From Astrothelium macrocarpum (taxonomy: Eukaryota > Ascomycota > Dothideomycetes > Trypetheliales > Trypetheliaceae), in assembly GCA_021030915.1 (NCBI GenBank), contig JAGEMR010000089.1, forward strand, positions 1 to 64,000: a DNA stretch of 64,000 bases, in the 5' to 3' direction. Below the pieces are notes generated by a model, which did no database searches, was not told the origin of the DNA, and was given only the letters and a program-made list of their open reading frames with translations. Positions 36,301 to 46,719 of the stretch are shown one piece after another. A program made the position numbers and the translations under genes. The number at the start of each line of letters is the position of its first letter. Positions within the stretch are counted from its first letter, which is position 1.

Positions 36301-37391
36301 TGACTCGCGCTTTCGATTTCTGGAAACGTGATTTCGATGATTCACTCGCTAAAACGGGTCCTGATGGGTCCAACAACCACCTTTTGAGCGGTGGTCCTGT
36401 AGGCAACACCACTGGCAGTTTTAGCAACGGCCTCGACGATGACAACATCTTTGAAGCTCGCACTGTTCTCCACCACCTCGCGCACATGGCTATGCACGTT
36501 GATGTCGTCGACTGTCAGATCTTTGCCGGTGCGACTCGCCTGCTCGGTCGCAGCATCACGCCGCAAGACTACGAAGGCGTACAAAACCGCATGCGCTTGA
36601 CCTGGGCACCCTCGGCACGCGCCCGCGATGCGACCTTTTATGCACTCCGCTTTCTCTCGCAGGTGTTGATACCCGAAGACTATGAGGTGGAACAGGTTTT
36701 GCAGCGGCCGCCGCCAAAGAAGGATAGCGATTCGCCGCCATTCGATCCGAGCAGCAGCATCCGCTATAGTGCTCGAGACGACTTTCTACTGAATCGGCCG
36801 TGGGTGCTGTACTATGCAGCGCTCATCATCTGGTGCTATGGCTACGCGCTCGACGGATCAATTATACCTCATTCAGGGACGGCGACAGGGAAGCGAATTC
36901 CGTTGAGCGGACACGGTGCGGATCATAGCCAGCGTAGACAGAGCAAGACTTTGAGTCCGGTGCAACAAACACCTCCTGCTCCGGAACAGACGTTCAAGAT
37001 CGAGAGTCCTGGGCCGCAGCAGTATCAGGCCCCTCGCGATTGGAACGCGTCTCATCAGACCCAGCATTATCCACAGCAGAGCCAGGTGTATCCGGGGCCA
37101 GCCCAATCATCTCCGGGGAGCGGCGGTCCAATCTCGGTCACGCCGAGTCATCCTATTCCCAAGACGCCGCAGCAACGAGTCGCAGATATGCAGTCGTTTT
37201 TGCGTAGAGTGGGTGGTGTGAGAGCTCCAGATGATCTCGCAAAATTGCCTGATCGGAATGGATGTCTGGGCATGCTTTTGCTGTTGAGAGACATGTTTGC
37301 AAAGACGAGATGGGAGTTGTTGCATGAGGCAAGTAATCTGTTGGGCAACTGTTGTGAGATGCTGGTGCCTGGGAGCAGTGAAATTACTTGA
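33330..37391 (+). CDS. C2H2 zinc-finger regulator with fungal_trans domain
   Basis: Large nuclear transcription factor. It has 1,223 residues from the first ATG, or 1,200 if translation starts at the better-placed ATG at 33399 (MDRSAATPPG). Exons are 33330-33657 and 34048-37391 around an unusually long 390-bp intron ending CTAACATTGGCACAG. Splicing rebuilds two adjacent C2H2 fingers. The first is ECSHEGCTKTYSRAEHLYRH with its last His from exon 2. The second is CDFPDCQRTFVRQDLCTRH. Each spacing is C-X4-C-X12-H-X3-H. A Ser/Thr/Gln/Met-rich disordered region follows (about 130-430). Then comes a fungal_trans region with LHFHQQMPILHRPTFSPD and EATRRVAFAAFVMDSTHA. A Gln/Pro-rich tail precedes the last helices. 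Targets are unknown. Confidence 0.88.
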
Positions 37392-38117
37392 AGAATTAGA
37401 ATGACGATATTTGGAGGCGGGGGCTCGGCCACTGCAAGATGGCAGTGGGAAGGATGGAAAAGGGTTCCAAATTGAGAAGAGTCATGGAAACGCATGCTCA
37501 AGCATGCCATGCATTGGGTGGACAGCACGTCGAGGCAGCATCAAAAAGGCTATGCACGGGTGGAAGAAATGCATTTCATCGGATACACGAATACCCTAAC
37601 CTAATGCATGTGGACGGCCTTTTGTTGATGCTCAAGATACGATCGTTCGACGATGTCGGCATTCAGTGGGTGGAATATCTGCAATCGGTCAGAGAGCCGT
37701 GAACATGCCTCGCTACGACTTTCAGTAGCTTCATTTGCAAGGCGTTGGGATGCTGTTAGCAACTTGTTTTCTCAAAGGTCATCTAATTGTGTCCTTGAAG
37801 AATTTGACGCTCTTCTCCTCTTTGCTGGAGCTCGGCGTAATACGGCTCAGTCGTTTTTAGTTCTTGTACATACCCTTTAGCAAGCCATGAGAAGCGTTGA
37901 TAATCAATGGTGTTTTGTCGCAAAAGACGCAGCCTGCTCAGAAACGTGTAAAATGTTTATGCCAGCATGTGAAGAGTTGAAGGGTCCCGCAATTGATTTT
38001 TGAATGTTGGAGCTCTTACCCGCATCACCCCATAAAAAAACGTAAACAACCACGGACTTTCCGAGTCGTGCCCACCTCCACAACGAGCACTGTCTTGGTG
38101 ACCCAAATTCAGTCACC
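37392..38117. other. Intergenic gap
   Basis: About 725 bp between two plus-strand genes. Only spurious short frames were seen. Confidence 0.5.
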
Positions 38118-39739
38118 ATGACCGCTCTCTCACCGTCAAGTTCACCTCGATTACCCAGCCCTCCACCCATGGCTGAAGACCAATTAGGTCCCAACTCACC
38201 ACTCACCTCTACAGAGGAAGAAGCCCATCGCTTCAATCATGGACATGATAGCGGCGCCTCTCGACGAATACGACCAGGCACCAAAGCCGAAGATATGGCT
38301 GAAGGACCTCCACTTGTCGACCTACAAGATGTACACCTCCCCTCCACCTCTCCTCTCCAACAACCTCCCCTCTGCAAACTCCACCACTAACCCCCCATCC
38401 CTCGCACCTCCAGATCGACTCAGCCTTCCAACTCACCGAACACCTCAAATCCCTGCACCACTCGCTCACGCACCCGGCCAACCTCCCGCACTCGGTCCCG
38501 CTCACGCGGCCCACGGCCACCACGCTCGCCCACCCGCCGCCCGCGACGGACCGCGCGCTCTGGCTGTACGAGCTGTGCCGCTTCCTCGTGCAGCGCGCCA
38601 ACACCATCGTCGTCGCCCTCTTCGCCGACCACCCGGCCTGCTCCAGCCTCACGTGTCCGGAGATGCGCGCGTCGGAGTGGCAGTACCTGTGCGCGGTGCA
38701 CGACCCGCCCAAGAGCTGCTGCGCCATCGACTACTGCTGCCACACGCTGGACTGGGCGAGCGGCGTGCTGACGAGCGCGAAGGTGTTTCCCAGCCGTCTG
38801 AGCTTGGGGGGTCCAGGAGGAGGGAGGGATGGGAGTGGGGGTGGGGGGGAGCAACAGCAGCTACAGCAGCAGGGTGGTGGTGGGGGGGGAAATGTGACGC
38901 ATCAGGTGCGCCAGCTCACGAATATCTTTCGGAGGGTGTATCGCATCTTTGCGCATGCGTGGTTTCAGCATCGCGAGGTGTTTTGGAGCGTCGAGGCGCG
39001 GACGGGGTTGTATATGTTTTTCAAGACGGTGTGTGATGAGTATAGTCTGATTCCCGAGGAGAATTATACGGTGCCGCCGGAGGCGGAGGGCACGGAGACG
39101 ACGCCGACGACGGGTAGGAGAGGAGGGGATGGGGGTGAGGATGGGGAGGGAGAGATGCGCAGGTTGGAGAAGCAGAAGACGCTGACGGTGTTGTCGAGGG
39201 AGAGGCCGGAAGGGGTGGGGAAGAGCGAGGAGGAGGGGCGGGAGGTGGGACAGGAGGGGTTGGCGTATTCGGGGGGAAGTGGGTCGAATGTGGGAAAGAG
39301 GCTCAGGCACAGTACGGTGGATCAGAGGAGCAGTGTGAGCACGGTGATTGAGGAGAAGGAGGAGGATGAAGAGGATGAACAGCAGCAAGAGGAGGGTGTG
39401 GGAAAGGTGAAGGTGTTGGATACGGCTGTTAATGTACCGGATCCGCCTCCAACAGCTGTAAGACAGCCGGATGGAGAACCAGATGTGCCTGAATTGAGGA
39501 TTGACGAGCCAGATGAGGGTCTTGTTGAGGAAAGTGGTGATGATGGAAAGAATGGAGATGAAATCACCAATGGCGACGTTACTGTCGTTGAGCCTCAGGA
39601 TGAAACAGAGAATGCAGAAAAGGAAGAGGCATCTGAGGATGAAGGAACGGAAGAACCAGCTACCACTGAAACGGCACCAGATGAATCGATAGAAAACGCG
39701 AAGCCTGAGGAAGTAAGCAGTGGGGAGACTTTGGCATGA
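38118..39739 (+). CDS. mob3: Phocein/Mob-family STRIPAK subunit
   Basis: A 512-residue Mob-fold protein of the phocein (MOB4) branch, called MOB3 in filamentous fungi. There it is a STRIPAK subunit needed for hyphal fusion and fruiting-body development. Exons are 38118-38330 and 38414-39739, with CTAACC before the acceptor. The phocein-type start RRIRPGTKAED is in exon 1. The core in exon 2 has CSSLTCPEMRASEWQYLCAVH and PKSCCAIDYCCHTLDWA, then RVYRIFAHAWFQHREVFW, which carries the metal-binding Cys/His set. A roughly 260-residue acidic, Glu/Asp-rich disordered tail follows, from a G-rich coding strand. Animal phocein is far shorter, so this tail is the main oddity. A Gly/Gln insert also splits the core at about residue 200. 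Confidence 0.88.
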
Positions 39740-40062
39740 TCGTCTGCGTTCAATTTTGTAGATCCAAGCATTGTAATTCGATGTATATATATACCCAATT
39801 AGCCAGGTTGTTATTAGTATTTTAGACCAACCCCATATCATTCTATACACGCTTAGTTCTGCATTAGTCGACGAATTTCTGACTTATAAAGAAAATGAGG
39901 TTATATTTTAGTCCCAATGAGGCTCATATCTTTAGCTGAATATCCATTTTCAACCTTCCACCCATCAAACTTTTGATGACCAAGTCTTTTTAGGAGTTTG
40001 CATATTTCTATGCCCTATGCAAGCCGGAGTAATCGGCAAGAGATCATCCTACATGTATCAAC
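39740..40062. other. Intergenic gap
   Basis: About 320 bp between two plus-strand genes, AT-richer than its flanks. Nothing was recognised. Confidence 0.5.
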
Positions 40063-41892
40063 ATGGACATTGATGATGAAGATGCGCCTCCACTTCTAGT
40101 GGCGAGCGGTGATGCAAAAAATGCCACGGAAGATTTGGACGTTGATATGGAAGGCCTGAAAGTTAATAAAGTCCCGATTACAATAGTCACAGGTATTCTC
40201 GTTTCTGTATTCAAGAGAAATTGTTCTATTCTATGACAGTCTCCCAAATAACCACCATTAAAGTCTTTTCCCTTCATCTTCCCAACATCTCGAACCTTTT
40301 CCATTTTATGGATCTCATATCCAACGAACAGCCTTAGCAACCCTTTTTATTCGTCAGTCCATGGCCTCTCTTATTGACTTGGATTTTCTCCACCAGGGTA
40401 TCTCGGGGCTGGTAAAACGACTTTACTGAATTACATCTTAAACGAGCGGCATGGCAAGAAAATTGCCGTGATTCTGAATGGTTAGTATAATACGAATGTG
40501 AGTTTACAACAGGTTCACTAACATCGGAATACTAGAGTTTGGCGACTGTCAGTGTTTCCCAGTCTCTACGTAAAGTCGCATGTTCCACTGACACAACATC
40601 ACATAGCCGCCGCCATCGAGAAATCTCTTACCGTCTCTCAGGATGGTCAGCAAGTTGAAGAATGGCTTGAGCTAGCCAATGGCTGTATATGCTGCTCCGT
40701 CAAGTATTTTGCCGCTTCCCCCTCTCACATTTCTCCAAAATCCTTTCGCGGCCCAGGCGTCTGATTAGCAAACACTAACATAGCCGCACTCAGAGACTCA
40801 GGAGTCGCCGCCATCGAATCTCTTATGGACCGCCGCGGCGCCTTCGACTACATTCTACTCGAGACGACAGGCCTCGCAGACCCTGGCAACATTGCACCAT
40901 TGTTCTGGGTCGACGAGGGACTGGGTAGTTGCATCTACCTCGACGGGATCGTCACGCTCGTAGACGCAAAGAACTTGCTTGCAACGCTCAAAGAGCAGCC
41001 GGCGGGGGTTGAACACGATGGAGTAGAAGGGCATCTCGGCCCAGAGCTCACGACCGCTCATCTGCAGATCTCGCATGCAGATGTAGTCGTAGTGAACAAG
41101 AGTGACCTTGTGAGCAAGCAGGAGCTAGAGAAGGTGGTAGAGAGGGTTCGGGGAATCAACGGATTGGCAAAGATACATGTTACCCAGCATAGCAGGGTTC
41201 CGCAATTAGACGGCGTGCTTCTAGATTTACATGCTTACGATGATGTTGATGCTGGTGCATTGGATTTTGCGAGCAAGGGACACAGCCATCTAGATCCGGT
41301 ATGCTCCCTTCCCTGCTCCTGCGCTTCGAACTGCTTTTGTGTAATGATCCTGGGAAGGAGATCTCACTAACATCAACGTAACTTTAAGACGATTTCGACG
41401 CTTTCCCTCTCCGTTCCATCTCTCCCACAAACCTCGCTTCAGCGCCTCGATGAGTGGTTACGCACTATTCTCTGGGAACGCATCCTCCCTGGCTCGTCGA
41501 TCAACGCTAATACTGCATCCGTAACGACGAATCACAATAATGCAAGCTCAACCAGGGCACCGACGATAGACTCTTCAGAACCCACTTCCGTCCTCTCCTC
41601 TACAAGGCAAGAAGTAGCGTCAATGACCGACACCGACCCAAGTGAGTCATCTGGCTTTGAGATTTATCGCATGAAAGGGAGAATTGTGTTAGATAGTGGA
41701 GCGGAGAAGCTATTACAAGGCGTTAGAGAGGTATTTGAGATGATCGATGCAAAGGATACAAGAGGCAGCAATGAGCCTGGAAAGAATGGCGGCAGCAAAG
41801 CAGGTGTTGGGAAGATTGTGCTCATTGGCCGCGGATTGAGACCATGTGAAGAGCTTTTTAGAAAAAGCTTGCAAGAGTATTTGGAGTGTTGA
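40063..41892 (+). CDS. CobW/Zng1-type GTP-dependent metal chaperone
   Basis: A 443-residue G3E-family GTPase of the CBWD/Zng1 branch, which delivers zinc to client metalloenzymes. Six exons: 40063-40192, 40397-40480, 40536-40547, 40607-40703, 40794-41298 and 41389-41892. Joined, they give Walker A GYLGAGKT (44-51), NEFGDSAAIE and the metal-binding CXCC motif GCICC (101-105). ETTGLADP (131-138), VNKSD (G4) and HSHLDP follow. The C-terminal CobW_C region holds FEIYRMKGRIV and the end IGRGLRPCEELF. Exon 3 is only 12 nt and encodes Phe-Gly-Asp of the conserved motif. A Ser/Thr-rich insert interrupts the C-terminal domain at about residues 305-345. Confidence 0.93.
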
Positions 41893-42469
41893 TATCTAAG
41901 AAAATTGAATGCAGTATGTTGGATACAGACCAATCTAGCGATTAATCATACACCATAAGATTTAGTTATCTCGGAAAGTAGCTGCATTGGGGATCATTCA
42001 AATCTTGAAAGAAGAGATACCCGCCAGCGGGTGCGATAGAAAATGTCACCAGCAGCTGCGAGAGGTAATTAACTATATAAATTGTAGGGAGTCCCTCAGC
42101 AATGCTCGAAGAGAAAATCTTGAAGATCATTCCTCAACGGGCTTGTTTACAGTCTTTAATTGCTTTAAATAACCTGGGATCCTCCCTGGGAGGTTTGGAC
42201 GAATCATATCCCAGGGAAATTCTTGAGATGAGAGAGAAGTTTTTATGAGGCAGTGAAGGAGTTCTATTTTAAGAGCAAAGAAGCATATGTCTATTTCTTG
42301 AGAACATCGCTTTGATTCGAGTTAAAAATCATCATTTCCCCACAATCTAGGGGACACTGCCGTTAACCATTGAACCTTTGACCCATCAATACCCCAGAAT
42401 GTGCTGATGTGGTCCGAGGATATCCACCCCAATCATCACTGCATGTTGCTTGGACGGTCATCCAAGCAC
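41893..42469. other. Convergent gap with a probable element fragment
   Basis: About 580 bp between the CobW gene and the first SUMO-like gene. It contains a degenerate left end of the AGAAATGTCACC element from about 42,022 and a short inverted repeat of CCTGGGAT / ATCCCAGG around 42,173-42,215. Confidence 0.5.
42022..42150. repeat. Probable degenerate fragment of AGAAATGTCACC element
   Basis: The stretch beginning CGCCAGCGGGTGCGATAGAA, then AATGTCACC, aligns by eye with the terminal repeat of the elements at 45,416 and 53,223. Downstream, GAAAATCTTGAAGATCATT resembles GAAAATCCTGAAGAGTCATT inside the 53-kb copy. A matching right end was not found, so it looks truncated or heavily mutated. Confidence 0.4.
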
Positions 42470-42996
42470 TCACTTGCCCCTCCCACCACACATTTCATAA
42501 AAAACATCAATGATGTCCCCGTTTTCAATCTCGAGCTATCAAGTTGTGAGTATGGATTGCGGATGATGAACATAGACTGTCTCACTTCCTTAAGAGTGGC
42601 ATTCTCATCAAGCAACCTCTCTCCATTGAGGAAAAATCGAGGTTCAGAGATCCCTGATCGCCGGTGTCGCCACATATCCATCAGCGCTCCAACGCGGTCA
42701 ATCTTTTTCGCATATATGCGGATCTCGTAAGATATAGTATTGTCCTTGAGGATTACTTCAATTTCATCTGCCGCCCGAACCTTGGCTTTCGAGCCGCCAG
42801 TATAGCGACGCGTATTAGTCGTGCGCGGAGCGACGCTTTGCGAGCGTCTTGTTGCCCGGCTGCTCGCGCGTTTGGACCTGGTGAGTCGCTCGGATCCTGG
42901 AGTCCAATTCGGATCTTTTTTCAATTCTTCGGCAGCGCCAGGTTCTAACTTCAGCTGGAGCGCCTTTTTCGGGCCACTCCATTTGACGCGAACCAT
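42470..42996 (-). CDS. SUMO-like protein with C-terminal Gly-Gly
   Basis: A 158-residue protein with a basic N-terminal extension (residues 1-72, rich in Arg/Ser/Thr) and a Rad60/SUMO-type ubiquitin fold. Exons are 42996-42586 and 42535-42470, with donor GTGAGA and acceptor TAG. The second exon is invisible in a single frame but gives LEIENGDIIDVFYEMC followed by GG at 154-155 and then Arg-Gly-Lys. The LEIENGDIIDVF stretch is the SUMO signature after the last beta strand. The RGK tail beyond GG would need removal by a SUMO protease before conjugation. It is strongly diverged from ordinary fungal Smt3, which is probably encoded elsewhere. The protein is probably nuclear. It could instead be a non-conjugated Rad60/Esc2-like domain protein. 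Confidence 0.8.
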
Positions 42997-44495
42997 TTTG
43001 AATGATGATGTGGATAATTGGATCCGCTAGCTCGATTTCAGCAAATACGTATATCGTCGGCAACTTGTGCTGTCCCGAGGTAGCGACGTTTGCAAAGTGA
43101 ATTGAGGTGAAGGGTAGGAAGAAAGTGGGTCAAGGAAACAAAGCTGCAAGGTTTCGCACAACGCCGCAATATCTATACACGTCAAGAGGCCCCTTAGCCA
43201 TGATGATAACGTGGCTCTGAGAACGAATTTTTCGAATAGTAAGTCCAATTACGCGGGACTGGTCGTGACAATATTGGGGTCGTCCCTAACCTCAGAAGTG
43301 ACATTTTTCAGCTCACCCACTGGTGAAGTCATCGATTTGGAGATAACCTTGCCATGATCCAAGAGCGAATGCTGTTGCTGTTCCGGAAACTCGTAACGTG
43401 TCACGAGTGAATATGACGAATCGACCTTGTCAGAGCTGATATCTGGAGATTTGGAACGGAATCAATAAATGCGAACAAGAAATAGTGATTCTCATTCGGA
43501 GAAGTCAATGAGCTTCAAGTGAACGGCTAAGGGTACCAGTTCGCATGAAATAAAATATAACGAGTTGAAGAGGAGGACAAGGTAAGCTATTGTAAGCTAT
43601 TAGCAATACAATGTAATGTTTATCTCCAAATCCCTTCAAATCCTCTACATCCAGTCTCAAAGGAACAAAGTTCCTCTAATACCATCGCACCCTCAGGTAG
43701 CTTGAATCAAGCTGGATAGCTAAAAAGAGCAAGTGAGTAACGGCTTCCCTTCGCTAATGCTGCCTCGCCGGTTTAAGCGCCGAATCAGATCGAAAAAGTT
43801 CACTCTGATTTCTACCCTAATCTTCTTCCTGCATTGCTACCAGGTGAGTTGATAAAATAGTGTCTTGAAATGATCGACATCGTACTCCGGCGCGAGCTCT
43901 CTCATCGCCAACCTGTTGTATGTCGACAAGGGTTTGAAGCAAAAATTGGAATATGGTGGCGCTTTTGGCAGACGCGCTTTTTAAGACGTTTGAACCCACA
44001 ATCCATAGTTCTGTTGAGTATCTGTCGGAGAACCTGCAGTACGTGGGGGAGTATCCACAAGAGCTCGAAAATGATGTGGTCGAACGATCTTCTTAGCCTT
44101 CAAATAGCCTGATTTGTGCGTTTTGGTGGATCGAATCGTCGTTGAAACACTATCGGTATGATATTTGGAGGAGGTTTACCAAAAAGTGTATCAAGAGGCA
44201 AATCATAAATTTAGCCATCCCTAAAATACCTGCATTAAAGCCGCTACTAGACTACTAGCAGGCAGATCTCGTCCGGAGCTGAGACGAATGGAAGGTAAAT
44301 GTTCTTGTATAAGTGTTTAGCTCGCGAAGCAGCCATGACGGTTCCCTCGGAACATCGCGGCACGTCAGTGCTTCATTCTTCGGTCGAAGAACACGATCTT
44401 AGCTAAGAGGTTTCTGGAAGCCTGCTTCAAAACTTTTTGAAAGTATGTTGTTCCGACAGGTACTGAAGGATATTTTGAAGGGTGTGCCACAAATT
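42997..44495. other. Region between the two SUMO-like genes
   Basis: About 1.5 kb. No gene is supported. At 43,800-44,110 both strands hold several overlapping open frames. These include a 47-codon plus frame (43,953-44,096) and a minus frame from the ATG at 43,905 to the stop at 43,837. None has a family match, so remnants of another small gene remain possible. TAAGCTATTG is tandemly repeated near 43,582. Confidence 0.45.
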
Positions 44496-44927
44496 TCATC
44501 TACTCTTCCATCGCCGCCGGCAGTGCGGATCGAGCACCGTTACCATATCTCCGTCTCTCATGCCAGCCTGTTGCTCAAATTAGTCCGAGAATAACTTTGT
44601 ACGGGCATACTATGCCGTCGCAAGTCTGCCTACATTCTGAGGAGTATGTTCGACGGACAACCTTTTGTCGCCGTAATAAAACATCAAGTCGTTGAGTCCC
44701 TTCTTCTCCATGTAGGAATTCATCAATTTTCTCAACTTTGTGGTTCTCGGTGTACGAAAGAACACTTCGCTCCCTTCTCGATCCTTGACGATCAATATGA
44801 GTAGATGGGCGGGATGGATATCTCGGGCGGCGATTTCCTGGGCACGTAGACTTAGGGAGTTCGGAGATTGTGAAGATACAGGCCGGGGACCCTCGGATGA
44901 TATAGCAGAAGTGCGTAACCCGGGCAT
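44496..44927 (-). CDS. SUMO-like protein without in-frame di-glycine
   Basis: A 121-residue SUMO-like protein. Exons are 44927-44634 and 44567-44496, with an intron of 66 bp containing GGACTAATT and ending CAACAG. A Ser/Pro-rich N-terminal extension (about 40 residues) precedes LLILIVKDREGSEVFFRT and TTKLRKLMNSYMEKKGL, which closely follow the SUMO pattern. The second exon adds AGMRDGDMVTVLDP, the usual last strand, then CRRRWKSR and stop. No Gly-Gly is encoded in frame, so conjugation is not expected as annotated. A GGC-GGC pair lies nearby in another frame. The gene could be decaying, a non-conjugated SUMO mimic, or slightly mis-spliced in this model. Confidence 0.75.
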
Positions 44928-45708
44928 TATTATGATTATAGATTCTGAGAAGTGGAGGATTTTTGGGTGAGATGAAAGGAAGATATTTGTAACAGGACTG
45001 GAACGTTGGAAGTCGGCGATGAGACGTAATTACGATCTATGTGGCGCGGGGCCTGTGGCTGGTAATACAGTGGATTACCTCTTTCCTCCTTTCCAACCAA
45101 AGCAGCTATTACAATTCTCACTGACTCGTGCGACATTCTGGCTCATATTGCGGATATCCAATTCTCGATTAGTATTCTCGTCGTTCATTAGTTCGAACTA
45201 TTGCATACTATGTTGACGATGGAACCTTACTACATGAGTTCTCCTCTCCAATCAAGACATGGATCATGGACATGACACAGAAACAACTTTGTAAAGTGCA
45301 CGAATGCCACTGTAACCCCTCTATGCAATGATCTCCAGATGTCTCAATGCTTCTAGCAAGATACAATCTTCCACAATGCTTGACTCAAAACGCTTGAGAT
45401 CCTATCTTCTACCCTCACCAGTGGTTACAGTAAGAAATGCCACCCGCCACTGCGATGCATATCACCGCCACAGGCTTCTTGGGGAGGGCTCCGTGCCATT
45501 CTAAGACACTAGAAACTGTCAATAATTTAACAGAAAATATCTCTTCAAATTTTCTTGACTTTTTGTATTGAGGATCTCCTCATGAGATATGTGGCAATTA
45601 TATCTTTCGTGGTCGGGGGTGACATTTCTTATTGCAACCTCTGGTGACCTTCTCTTCTGCTTTCATTCCGTTTGCTTTTCTTAATTCACATGGACCCCAA
45701 ATATGATA
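44928..45708. other. Intergenic gap carrying an inverted-repeat element
   Basis: About 780 bp. The left part is the promoter of the second SUMO-like gene. The right part carries the short element listed separately, ending about 60 bp from the end of the membrane-protein gene. Confidence 0.5.
45416..45646. mobile_element. MITE-like element, AGAAATGTCACCC family, copy 1
   Basis: About 231 bp with imperfect terminal inverted repeats. The left end, CACCAGTGGTTACAGTAAGA then AATGCCACCC, matches the reverse complement of the right end, GACATTTCTTATTGCAACCT then CTGGTG. There is no coding capacity. The right inner part is shared with the copy at 53 kb (AATTATATCTTTCGTGGTCG against AATTATATCTATCACGGTCG). 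No clear target-site duplication was seen. Confidence 0.65.
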
Positions 45709-46719
45709 TTAGCGATATTGAATAGCCGACTTATCAACCACCTTATTAACGACATCTGTCGGAAGCTCGCGTATCTGTCCATCTGCCGGCATCTCCTTCA
45801 CTGAAGTGTCTGCAGACAACTCAGCCCTCACCGGAGCGTTATATGGTCGCTCCGCTCTGGGCCAAGGACAAAAGTTTCCAAACATTGCCTCCGACTGGCT
45901 CCTTCTATATCTGCGAATGAATGCGGCTCCAGCAGCGACTAATAGTAGTGCTCCGATTGCAACCCCGACACCAATTCCTGCCCCAGCGCTAATGCTAGAC
46001 TGTGAGGAAGAGGTTCTTGGAGGCGAGGGTGTCGATGCCAAAACAGTTTGAATTGCTGTCACCGTACTTGCTGCAGTGTCGTTGGTGATGGCATTGGAGA
46101 GAACCGGTGCCAAAGATGTGCTTAGGGGACTATTTGCGTTAGTAGAGCCAAGACTTTGACCAGTTGATGATGGCAAATTGTTCGAAGAGTCGGAAGTTGT
46201 AGGGGTGCCGCTCAGAGGGTCTGAAGTTGGTGAGGCCGTCGGGGTGATTGTTGAAATTGTCGTCAGGGGTCCGCTTGTCGAGGTGATGTTGAAACCACCT
46301 GCCTGCAGAGGTGGAACTCCTTCGTCTTCGGTTGAAGCCAAGTCAAAATGACCTCCAAGCGGCCAAGAAACAATGCTGCTCACATTGTCGGCAAATGACC
46401 ATTCGAAGCTTCCGGTCGGATGGACAGAGGTATTAAGAACTAGAGAATCTTAGACAATGATGTATAAAGAGTCATTGGGCTATATACAAAGTGAAAAGCT
46501 ATTTGTCGATGGATCAGTATAGCCCCAGAACCTCAATCGAGGCTCCTGGTAAGAAGACATCCAAGACACAATCAAAGCGTCATTATAGTTGATTGTGAAT
46601 GACGGCCCACCGGATGGTGGAAATACGAAATGGCTAGCCTTGTCAACATCGCTTGAAGTTTGGGCGACCGCAATAATACTATTGAAAAGTGCGCAACATA
46701 AGAAATAGTGATAAAGCAT
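45709..46719 (-). CDS. Mucin-like single-pass membrane protein
   Basis: A 320-residue type-I membrane protein, family not named. Exons are 46719-46488 and 46439-45709, with a 48-bp intron having donor GTATAT. A signal peptide covers about residues 1-20 (MLYHYFLCCALFNSIIAVAQ). A folded-looking extracellular part of about 110 residues follows, containing FTINYNDALIVSWMSS. Next is a Ser/Thr/Pro-rich stretch likely to be O-glycosylated, a transmembrane helix (GAGIGVGVAIGALLLVAAGA) and a basic stop-transfer FIRRYRR. The cytosolic tail is about 65 residues. The layout resembles fungal cell-wall stress sensors and Mid2/Skg6-like proteins, but no specific motif proves it. Confidence 0.82.

Noticed and set aside
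38861..39850. 329-codon minus-strand frame
   Set aside because: It is the antisense of the acidic tail of the phocein gene and gives only Leu/Arg/Ile-rich low complexity.
42670..42996. First SUMO-like gene as a single-exon 186-residue protein
   Set aside because: Reading through the GTGAGA donor loses the final SUMO strand, while splicing restores it together with Gly-Gly.
43260..43330. Possible right end of the 42-kb element at AGTGACATTTTTCAG
   Set aside because: Only a 9-base word matches and the distance is over 1 kb, far longer than the other copies.
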